Origin: Pigmentiphaga sp. NML080357
GTDB taxonomy: Bacteria; Pseudomonadota; Gammaproteobacteria; Burkholderiales; Burkholderiaceae_B
Direction of reading: 5' to 3'
NCBI RefSeq assembly: GCF_002188465.1
Contig: NZ_NINW01000030.1
Location: 1-64,000 of the forward strand
Length of the DNA stretch: 64,000 nucleotides
The notes under the pieces are model-generated. The model had not been told where the DNA came from and did no database searches. It worked only from the letters and a program-made list of their open reading frames with translations. A program made the position numbers and the translations under genes. Positions 15,220 to 22,326 of this stretch are shown piece by piece (the first letter of the stretch is position 1; every line of letters starts with the position of its first letter).

Positions 15220-16415
15220 CGCGTCCGCTGGAAAACGTCACTATCCTGGACCTGTCCCGGGTCCTGGCGTGTCCTTTCGCGACCATGATCCTCGCCGAGC
15301 TGGGCGCGACGGTCATCAAGGTCGAGCAGCCGGGAAGCGGTGACGAAACGCGCAGCTTCGAGCCCAAGGTGGAAGGCGAGGGCGGCACCGAGTCCGCCTA
15401 CTACATGGCATTCAACCGCAGCAAGCAGTCCATCACGGTCAACCTGCGCAGCGCCGAGGGCCAGGATCTCATCCGCAGGCTGAGCGCCCAGGCCGACGTG
15501 GTGCTGGAGAACTTTCCGGTGGGTACGCTGCAGCGCTACGGGCTGGATTACGCCCGGCTGTCGCAGGAGAACCCGGCGCTGGTCTACGTCTCCTGCACGG
15601 GGTTCGGCCTGACCGGACCTTATGCGCCGCGCAAGGGCTACGACACCGTGTTCCAGGCCATGGGCGGCATCATGAGCCTGACCGGCGAGCGTGGCGGCGG
15701 GCCGGTCAAGCCCGGGCTGCCCGTGGCCGACCTGACGTCGGGGCTGTGGGTGGCGATCGCCATCCTCTCGGCCTTGATGGGACGGCAGGCCACCGGCAAG
15801 GGCTGCCACGTGGATTTCTCGATGCTCGACGGACAGGTGGGCTTGTTGTCGCTGGCGGCGGCGCGGTTCTTCGCCCTGGGCGAGGTGCCGCCGCGCCTGG
15901 GCACCGAACATCCGGGCCGGGTTCCCTCCGCGGCGTTCCGCTGCCGCGACGACAAGTGGGTGCAGGTCACGGGCAGCGACCAGCATTGGAAGCCGCTGTG
16001 CGACCTGCTCGGCCTGCGCGACTGGGCGGACGATCCGGCGCTGGCCCGCAATATCGACCGGGTCAACCGGCGCGAAGAGGTGATGGCCGGCCTGTCGGCG
16101 GCGATCGCGCGTTTCGACCGGGACGAGTTCTGCCGGCTGTGCGACGAGGCCAAGGTGCCGGCCGGCCCCATCCTGAGCGTGGACGAGGTCCTCACCAACG
16201 AGCACGTGCTGGCGCGCGGCATGGTGCGCGAGTTCGAGCATCCCCACATCGGCGGGTTCAAGGCGCTGCCGGTGCCGTTCAAGTTCGAAGGCTTCGACGA
16301 TCCCAGCCTGGGACGTCCGCCGCTGCTGGGCGAGCATACCGACGAGGTGCTGGCGGGCAGGCTGGGCATGGGTCCCGAAGAGATCCAGGCGTTGCGCGAA
16401 AGGAAAGCCATCTAG
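15216..16415 (+). CDS. CaiB/BaiF family CoA transferase
   Basis: A 399-residue class III CoA transferase that moves CoA between acids through an aspartyl-anhydride intermediate. The N-terminus ILDLSRVLACPFATMILAEL and ATVIKVEQPGSGDETR are family hallmarks, with NRSKQSITVNL and the C-terminal LGEHTDEVLAG also typical. The catalytic Asp is probably in LPVADLTSG. It gives the pathway a second, ATP-independent activation route beside the ligase at 10711. It is translationally coupled to crotonase 2 and followed by a Bug protein 44 bases later. Confidence 0.9.
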   Translation: MTRPLENVTILDLSRVLACPFATMILAELGATVIKVEQPGSGDETRSFEPKVEGEGGTESAYYMAFNRSKQSITVNLRSAEGQDLIRRLSAQADVVLENFPVGTLQRYGLDYARLSQENPALVYVSCTGFGLTGPYAPRKGYDTVFQAMGGIMSLTGERGGGPVKPGLPVADLTSGLWVAIAILSALMGRQATGKGCHVDFSMLDGQVGLLSLAAARFFALGEVPPRLGTEHPGRVPSAAFRCRDDKWVQVTGSDQHWKPLCDLLGLRDWADDPALARNIDRVNRREEVMAGLSAAIARFDRDEFCRLCDEAKVPAGPILSVDEVLTNEHVLARGMVREFEHPHIGGFKALPVPFKFEGFDDPSLGRPPLLGEHTDEVLAGRLGMGPEEIQALRERKAI

Positions 16416-16459
16416 CCGGCGACAGGCGTCCGGACCGTGGCGAATATCAGGAGACGACC

Positions 16460-17425
16460 ATGACGCAGTTCAAGCAATCGTTGTTGGCGGCGGCGTTCGC
16501 GCTGGCTGCCTCGGGTGCGCAGGCACAAGCCTATCCCAGCAAGCCCATCGTGCTGGTCAACCCGTACGCCGCCGGCGGACCCGCCGACCTGGTGGCCCGC
16601 AGCCTCGCCAAGGAGCTGGGCACGGAACTGGGCCAGCAGGTGGTGGTGGAGAACAAGGCCGGCGGCGGCGCCACGATCGGCGCAGCCTACGTGGCGCGGG
16701 CGGAGCCGGACGGCTACACCCTGCTGTTCGGCACCGCGGCGGCCCACATCGTGACGCCGCTGATCCAGCCCACTCCGTACGACGGCATCAAGGACTTCGC
16801 CTTCATCGCCCTGGCCGCCAACCAGCCCAACCTGCTGGTGGTCCACCCCTCCGTCAAGGCCAATACCGCGAAAGAGCTGATCGAGCTCGCCAAGAGCCAG
16901 CCCGGCAAGCTGAACTACGGCTCCTCCGGCACCGGTACTTCGCCTCACCTGGGCGGGGAACTGATCAAGCAGCAGGCCAAGATAGACATGGCGCATATCC
17001 CGTACGGCGGCGCGGCGCCGGCCATTACCGACCTGGTGGCTGGCCGCTTGCAGGTGGGCGTGATGAATCTCTCCGGCGAGCTGCCGTACGTCAAGGCCGG
17101 CAAGCTGCGCGCGCTGGCCTATGCGTCGAAGACCCGCTCGCCACTGTTGCCCGACGTGCCGACCTTTGCCGAGGCCGGCCTGGGAGGCGCCGAGTCGGCA
17201 TCGTGGTACACGGTGGCGGCGCCCAAGGGTACGCCCGCCGCGGTGGTCGACAAACTCAATGCCGCGCTCAACGCGGTGACGAAGAAGCCGGAGTACCGCA
17301 AGCTGATGGAAGCGCAGGGCACGGAACTGGCGACGCTCACGCCCGAAGAGACCACGCGCTTCGTCATGGACGATGCCACGCGCACCAAGGACCTCATCAA
17401 ATCGGCCAACCTCAAGCTCGAATGA
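16460..17425 (+). CDS. Bug/TTT family periplasmic binding protein
   Basis: A 321-residue tripartite-tricarboxylate-type extracytoplasmic binding protein. The signal peptide SLLAAAFALAASGAQAQA precedes the Bug pattern YPSKPIVLVNPYAAGGPADL, VVVENKAGGGATIGAAYVA, PDGYTLLFG and a central AHIPYGGAAPAITDLVAGR. No TctA or TctB membrane partners are nearby. Bug proteins bind small carboxylates, and this one probably captures or senses the substrate of the surrounding pathway. A good GGAGACGACC precedes the ATG, and the stop overlaps the next gene by ATGA. Confidence 0.92.
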   Translation: MTQFKQSLLAAAFALAASGAQAQAYPSKPIVLVNPYAAGGPADLVARSLAKELGTELGQQVVVENKAGGGATIGAAYVARAEPDGYTLLFGTAAAHIVTPLIQPTPYDGIKDFAFIALAANQPNLLVVHPSVKANTAKELIELAKSQPGKLNYGSSGTGTSPHLGGELIKQQAKIDMAHIPYGGAAPAITDLVAGRLQVGVMNLSGELPYVKAGKLRALAYASKTRSPLLPDVPTFAEAGLGGAESASWYTVAAPKGTPAAVVDKLNAALNAVTKKPEYRKLMEAQGTELATLTPEETTRFVMDDATRTKDLIKSANLKLE

Positions 17426-18549
17426 CCATGACCGCCACCATTGCGCCTGCTGCCGCCCGTACCGGGGGAGCCGCCACGATAGACCGCGTGGACATCATCG
17501 CCTGCTCGCAGCGCCAGGATGATCCGAGCTGGCGGTTCGCACGCGGCACCATCACCCATGTGGACGGCTGGATCGTGGCCCTGACGGCACGCAACGGCCA
17601 GGTCGGCCATGGGCATGTCCTGGGCACGCCTATCTTCAAACCCGATGTGGCCCGTATCGAGCCTGTCCTGGAAACGCTCCGGCGCGAAGCGCTGGGGCAG
17701 GACGCGTTCGGGCTGGAGGCGCTGCACCGGCGCCTGGAGGGGGCCGCCGGCGCCGAGGTCTGCGCCTTGTCGGGCTTCGTCTGCGCGATCTACGATCTTC
17801 AGGCCCGCATTCTCGGCGTGCCCTTGCACGTGCTCCTGGGCGGCAAGGTTCGCGATACGGTCGAAGCGTCGCGTATCGTCTCGATCAAGTCTCCGGAGGA
17901 GATGGCGGCGCAGGCAGCCAGGCTGGCCGCCAGCGGATATCGCTATCTCAAGCTGAAGCTGAGCGGCGAACCGGACCTGGACGTGGCCCGGGTGCGAACC
18001 GTGCGCGAGCGGCTGGGCGAGGCCGCCACGCTTACCGTGGACGCCAACCAGGCGTACCAGGCCGGCGAGGCCATACGCGTATGCGAGGCGTTGCGGCCAT
18101 TGGGCGTGGTCATGATGGAGCAACCGGTTGCGGCGGCGGATGTCGAGGGCCTCTGCCGCGTGCACGCCGCGGGTGCGCTGCCCATCGAGGCCGACGAAGC
18201 CATAGGGAGCCTGTCCGGCCTGGTGCGCCTGATCGGCATGGGAGCGGCCGACTCCTACAACCTCAAGCTGCATTACCTGGGTGGCATACGCAACACCCTG
18301 ATCGCGGTGCGCCTGTGCGAGGCGGCGGGGGTCGGCTATCGCTTCGGCGCGATCTTCGGGCCGCGCCTGCTGGCGGCGCAAGGGGTGCATGTGGCCAGCG
18401 TGGCAGGGAGTATCCATGCCGGGGCCGAGCTGGCCGAGTTCGACCATCTGCTGGACGATCCCTTTACCGGCCTGGAGGTCGAGTCCGGCGCGCTGCCGGT
18501 GCCGGACGGCATCGGGACGGGGGTGGACTATTCCCCTTCGGGACGCTGA
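17422..18549 (+). CDS. Mandelate racemase/muconate lactonizing enzyme family protein
   Basis: A 375-residue enolase-superfamily protein that would abstract a proton alpha to a carboxylate with Mg2+. The MLE-subgroup residues are placed as expected: KLKLSG (K-x-K acid/base), metal ligands in VDANQAY, MMEQPV and IEADEAI, and a lysine in YNLKLHYLGG opposite. It is a cycloisomerase, racemase or dehydratase of unknown substrate. It ends the second operon and overlaps the convergent flavoprotein gene by 22 bases. Confidence 0.88.
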   Translation: MTMTATIAPAAARTGGAATIDRVDIIACSQRQDDPSWRFARGTITHVDGWIVALTARNGQVGHGHVLGTPIFKPDVARIEPVLETLRREALGQDAFGLEALHRRLEGAAGAEVCALSGFVCAIYDLQARILGVPLHVLLGGKVRDTVEASRIVSIKSPEEMAAQAARLAASGYRYLKLKLSGEPDLDVARVRTVRERLGEAATLTVDANQAYQAGEAIRVCEALRPLGVVMMEQPVAAADVEGLCRVHAAGALPIEADEAIGSLSGLVRLIGMGAADSYNLKLHYLGGIRNTLIAVRLCEAAGVGYRFGAIFGPRLLAAQGVHVASVAGSIHAGAELAEFDHLLDDPFTGLEVESGALPVPDGIGTGVDYSPSGR

Positions 18550-19496
18550 ACGCAGGATGCGGCAGCGGCCAGGGCCGCTTCCGTTTCCCGCACCAGGCGC
18601 GCGACGAGCTCGCCGGCGGGTTCCAGGCTGTCGATCAGGCCGGCGCTTTGTCCTGCCTCCACCTTGCCTTGCGCGACGTCGCCGTCCTTGGCGGCTTGCC
18701 GCAGCGAACTGCGGGCAAAGAGCGCATCCAGTTCCGCGTCGCTCGCGCCGGAGGTGGCCGCCGCTTCGTATTCCGCCGAGAACGCGTTCTTGACCATGCG
18801 GATGGGCGAGCGTCCTCGGCCGACGATGGCGGTGTCGCCGATGCCTGCGTTCAGCACCATGTCCTTGTAGGCCGCATGCAGGCCGGACTCGGGCGTCAGC
18901 AGGAAACGCGTGCCGAGTTGCGCGCCGCTCGCTCCCAGCGCCAGCATGGCGGCGATCCCGGCGCCGTCGGCGATACCCCCCGCGCCGATGACGGGGACCG
19001 ATACCGCCTTGACTGTCGCGCGCACCAGCACCAGCGTGCCGACCTCGTCCGGGCCCGGGTGGCCGCCGGCCTCGCCGCCCACGGCAATGACGGCGTCCAC
19101 GCCGGCATCCTCGGCCTTGCGGGCATGCACGGGATTGGCGGTGACTTGTATCCAGGTTACGCCGGCCTGCTTGAAGCGGCCGATATGGGCCTTGGGCCCG
19201 CCCTGCGACGCGATGATGACGGGTACCCCCGTTTCGAGGACGATGTCCAGGAACTCCGCGGACCGCTTGTTGTACAGCGGGACGTTGACAGCGAAGGGCT
19301 GGCGGGTCCCGGCGCGCACCTTGGCGATGGCGGCCCGCAGGTCGTCGGGATACATGGGGCCGGCCGCGATGACGCCCAGGCCGCCCGCCTCGGAAACGGC
19401 CAGGGCCAGTTCCGCGTTGGAGGAAGCCCAGCTCATGCCGCCCTGGACGATGGGGTGGCGAATGCCGAGGAGAGAGGTCAGTCGGGTGGAAAGCAT
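18528..19496 (-). CDS. Nitronate monooxygenase / FabK-like FMN enzyme
   Basis: A 322-residue FMN-binding TIM-barrel flavoprotein of the nitronate monooxygenase (2-nitropropane dioxygenase) family. It shows IRHPIVQGGMSWAS at the N-terminus, GGEAGGHPGPDE with the catalytic histidine, PVIGAGGIADG and ALGASGAQLGTRF. Family members oxidise nitronates or, as in FabK, reduce enoyl thioesters. In a CoA-ester region an enoyl-reductase-like role is plausible but unproven. It is followed by crotonase 3 upstream in the same direction (46-base gap), so the two form one operon under site C. Confidence 0.87.
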   Translation of the reverse strand: MLSTRLTSLLGIRHPIVQGGMSWASSNAELALAVSEAGGLGVIAAGPMYPDDLRAAIAKVRAGTRQPFAVNVPLYNKRSAEFLDIVLETGVPVIIASQGGPKAHIGRFKQAGVTWIQVTANPVHARKAEDAGVDAVIAVGGEAGGHPGPDEVGTLVLVRATVKAVSVPVIGAGGIADGAGIAAMLALGASGAQLGTRFLLTPESGLHAAYKDMVLNAGIGDTAIVGRGRSPIRMVKNAFSAEYEAAATSGASDAELDALFARSSLRQAAKDGDVAQGKVEAGQSAGLIDSLEPAGELVARLVRETEAALAAAASCVQRPEGE

Positions 19497-19542
19497 GATG
19501 GATGGCGAGAGGAGGGAGTGCGGTTCCTGGAAGCGCGCGGCC

Positions 19543-20268
19543 TCATGAGGCGCGCAGCCGGTCGTTGACGTCGCGCGCGGCGCGCACGGCGTCCTGCATG
19601 GTCAGGTCGTAGGCCTGCTGGAAGGCCCGCTTGGAAGCCGACATGCCGGCGGGGGCGAATTGCGCCAGGCGATCCGCCAGGGCCAGCGCCGCAGCCTCGA
19701 GTTCTTCGGCGGGCACGATCCTGTTGATCATGCCTAGCGCGTAGGCGCGCTCGGCATCGATGGGGTCTCCGGTTGCGACCAATTCAAAGGCGGCCTTCGG
19801 GCCCACTTGCCGGATGAGATTGGGAATCAGGATGCCCGCCGAGATGCCGTGCCTGACTTCGGGATAGCCGAAGCGGGCTGCGGGCGAGGCGACGACGAGG
19901 TCGCATCCCAGCGACAGGCCCGCCCCCGCGCCCACGGCGGGGCCGTTGACGGCGGCAATGACCGGCGTACCCATGCCGGCTACGACGGTGTTGATCTCCA
20001 CCAGCAGGTCGGCCCGGGCCCGCACCAGGTCGGCCCGGTCGCGCGGGAGCGAGCGAAGTTCTTCCAGGTCTGCGCCGGCGCAAAAGCAGGTGCCCCGGGC
20101 GGCGATGACGACGCAGCGGACCTCGGCATCGGCGTCGGCGGCGCGCAAGGCGTCCACCAGGCCGCGCATCAGCGCCGTGTCGAGCGCATTGCGCTTGTGG
20201 TGGCGGTTCAGCGTCAACAACAGGACATGGCCACGGCGTTCGGCCAGCAGGGCATTTTCGTCGACCAC
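19543..20268 (-). CDS. Enoyl-CoA hydratase/isomerase family protein (crotonase 3)
   Basis: A 241-residue crotonase: oxyanion segment CFCAGADLEEL, then GAGAGLSLGCD, where the first hydratase glutamate is replaced, and FGYPEVRHG, where the second is kept. The pattern matches crotonase 2 rather than crotonase 1. It is the first gene of the minus-strand operon with the FMN enzyme. The start codon lies 22 bases from the MarR-type operator at 20291-20328. Confidence 0.87.
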   Translation of the reverse strand: MVDENALLAERRGHVLLLTLNRHHKRNALDTALMRGLVDALRAADADAEVRCVVIAARGTCFCAGADLEELRSLPRDRADLVRARADLLVEINTVVAGMGTPVIAAVNGPAVGAGAGLSLGCDLVVASPAARFGYPEVRHGISAGILIPNLIRQVGPKAAFELVATGDPIDAERAYALGMINRIVPAEELEAAALALADRLAQFAPAGMSASKRAFQQAYDLTMQDAVRAARDVNDRLRAS

Positions 20269-20290
20269 GGTGGAACCTTTCTTCGGAATT

Positions 20291-20328
20291 AGTTGATAAA
20301 TTAAACTATATAGTTAATTTCGTCAACT
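20291..20328 (-). promoter_or_regulatory. Promoter with MarR-type operator, site C
   Basis: A palindromic element with outer arms AGTTGA (20291-20296) and TCAACT (20323-20328) plus an inner TATA-centred dyad (ACTATATAGT). Read on the plus strand, ATAGTTAATTTCGTCAA (20310-20326) lines up with ATAGTTGTTATCGTCAA of site A and ATAGTTGAATTTGTCAA of site B. For the minus-strand operon a -35 TTGACG (20326-20321) with a weak TAATTT -10 after 17 bases can be read. It is probably a third binding site of the MarR regulator. Confidence 0.7.
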
Positions 20329-20340
20329 TTATGCCGGCGC

Positions 20341-21240
20341 TCAAGCCTCGGGCGGGACGGCCCGGCCCTGCCGCAGCGACTGGCGGTACGCCAGCGGGGG
20401 CTGGCCCGTGCGCTTGGAAAACAGGCGGCTGAAATAGGCGGCATCGGCAAAGCCGAGGTCCTGCGCGATGTCGGCGATGGTGGCGTCGGTGGTGGCAAGC
20501 AGGCGCCGCGCTTCGCGCACCAGGCGTTCGTGCAGCATGTCGAGCGCCGGGCGGCCGGTGACCGTCCTGCAGATGCGGCTCAGGTGATCGGGCGTGACTT
20601 GCAGGGCCGAAGCGAAGAAGGGGAGGGCGTGCTGTTGGCGGAAATGGAGCTCGAGCAAGGCCCGGTAGCGCTGCACGAGCGTATCGCGCACCGCCTGCCG
20701 CGCGTGGGCGCGTTCGCCGGCGCTGGCATGCCGCAGGAACCAGGTGGCCAGCAGCACGGCGTGCGCCCTGAGCGCCTCGGTGCGTCCCGGCTCGGCCCGT
20801 TCGAACTCGGCCGACAGGCTGCCGAACAGGCCGGCGGCGCAGCCGGCGTCGGCTGCGAGGCCGATTGCGCCGATGACCAGCGGCAGATCCAGCAGGCCGC
20901 TCAGGGCCGGTGCGGTCGAGAAGGCGCTCTTGAGCAGTGCCGTCGGGACGGTGACCTGGCAGCCCGCGCTGCCGGGCTGATAGCGGAACGCATGGACCGT
21001 TCCGGGGGCGATCATGAGTGCGGCGGGAGCCGCCAGCCGGTGATCCATGCCATCGAGCGTCGCCTCCGCGCCGCCCCGCTCGATGAGCTGGAACTGGTGC
21101 AGGCCTTCATGCCGGTGGGCCGGAATCGACCAGCCGTGCAGAACGCCGCGCACGCCGATGGGCTCGCAATGCATGCAGTCGTCCGGCATGAAGTGCCGGA
21201 CTTCGCGGAAGGCGACGGCAATCGGCGCAGGCGATCTCAT
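20341..21240 (-). CDS. AraC-family transcriptional regulator (PobR-like)
   Basis: A 299-residue regulator with an N-terminal cupin sensor (GWSIPAHRHEGLHQFQLIERG, then MIAPGTVHAFRYQPGS) and a C-terminal pair of helix-turn-helices (ALQVTPDHLSRICRTVTGRPA; ATIADIAQDLGFADAAYFSRLF). The layout matches 4-hydroxybenzoate regulator-like AraC proteins. It is divergent from the Bug and ThDP-enzyme genes at 21350-24087, its likely target. The ATG at 21240 is chosen because homology starts near there; the frame is open to 21300 (also ATG). Confidence 0.85.
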   Translation of the reverse strand: MRSPAPIAVAFREVRHFMPDDCMHCEPIGVRGVLHGWSIPAHRHEGLHQFQLIERGGAEATLDGMDHRLAAPAALMIAPGTVHAFRYQPGSAGCQVTVPTALLKSAFSTAPALSGLLDLPLVIGAIGLAADAGCAAGLFGSLSAEFERAEPGRTEALRAHAVLLATWFLRHASAGERAHARQAVRDTLVQRYRALLELHFRQQHALPFFASALQVTPDHLSRICRTVTGRPALDMLHERLVREARRLLATTDATIADIAQDLGFADAAYFSRLFSKRTGQPPLAYRQSLRQGRAVPPEA

Positions 21241-21349
21241 GGAGGTCGGATATGTGCAAGGCTCGCCGGTATTGTCCATTATTTTCCGGCACGGTCCCAT
21301 CTATAGTTGCCGCCAGGAAAGCCCACAGAGGCAGATGCGAGGAGACGCC

Positions 21350-22324
21350 ATGAACTGCGGCAGATTCGTCCGGGCGAGCGCGGCGGCGTTCGCGATCCTT
21401 TCCGCGCCGGCCTGGGGACAGCCGGCCAATACCGTGGTCTGGTCCGGATTTCCAGTGGGGGGATTGGGAGACCAGGTGTCCCGGCCGCTGGTGGAGCAAT
21501 TGCGATCGCGCTATCCCGGCACCATCGTGCTGGGCAGCAAGCCCGGCGCGGGCGGGCGCATTGCCGCCGAATTCGTCAAGCGGGCGCCCCCCGACGGCGC
21601 CACGCTGCTGCAAGGGCCTTCGTCTCCCATCGTCCTCTATCCGCACACGTATGGGGCGAAGCTGACGTATGCGCCGTTGGCCGATTTCGTACCCGTGGCG
21701 CCATTGGCGTCTTATGCGATCTCGATGACCGTCGGGCCGGCCGTGCCCGACCACGTCAAGACGCTCGCGGATTTCATCGACTGGGTCAGGCGGCATCCGG
21801 ACAAGGCCAACTACGGTGTCCCCGCCGCCGGATCGGCGCCCCATTTCGTCGGCGCCACGTTCGACCGCGTCGCGGGCCTGGGGATGCGAAGCGTGGCCTA
21901 CAAGGGCGGCGCGCCGCTGCTCACGGACCTGCTGGGTGGCCAGGTGCCGGTGGCCTTCAATGTGATCAGCGAAGTGCTCCCGCACCTGAAGACGGGTCGG
22001 CTGCGCTCGCTTGCGGTCAGCAGCCCGCAGCGCTGGCCCGCCGTACCGGACGTGCCGAGCTTCGCGGAGTTGGGCTACGGCGACATCGCCATGGTCGAGT
22101 TCCTGGGATGGTATGCGCCCGCGCGCACGCCGGCGGAACTGGTGCGTCGCCTCAATGCCGCCGTGCAGGAGGCGTTGCAGACGCCGCAGATGCAGGAGGT
22201 CTTCGCCAAGAACGGCCTGGTGCCGCTGATCGAGTCGCCGGAAGCCTTCGCCGCGCGGGTGCGGGAAGACACGGCGCGCTGGGAACCCATCGTCAAGGCC
22301 ACCGGCTTCACCCCCGAGGACTGA
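21350..22324 (+). CDS. Bug/TTT family periplasmic binding protein
   Basis: A 324-residue Bug-family binding protein with signal peptide (AAAFAILSAPAWG, cleavage before QPAN). It is more divergent than the others in the window: the usual ending of the first strand is SGFPVGGLGDQVSRPLVEQL, then KPGAGGRIAAEFVKRAPPDG. GAGGAGACGCC precedes the ATG. It is followed two bases later by a ThDP-dependent enzyme, so the bound ligand is probably that enzyme's substrate or a precursor, for instance a 2-oxo acid. No membrane partners are adjacent. Confidence 0.9.
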   Translation: MNCGRFVRASAAAFAILSAPAWGQPANTVVWSGFPVGGLGDQVSRPLVEQLRSRYPGTIVLGSKPGAGGRIAAEFVKRAPPDGATLLQGPSSPIVLYPHTYGAKLTYAPLADFVPVAPLASYAISMTVGPAVPDHVKTLADFIDWVRRHPDKANYGVPAAGSAPHFVGATFDRVAGLGMRSVAYKGGAPLLTDLLGGQVPVAFNVISEVLPHLKTGRLRSLAVSSPQRWPAVPDVPSFAELGYGDIAMVEFLGWYAPARTPAELVRRLNAAVQEALQTPQMQEVFAKNGLVPLIESPEAFAARVREDTARWEPIVKATGFTPED

Positions 22325-22326
22325 AC

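Noticed and set aside
21303-21309. ATAGTTG near the Bug gene at 21350, resembling the MarR operator arm
   Set aside because: The GTCAA core and second arm are absent; it is better read as part of a -10-like TATAGT.
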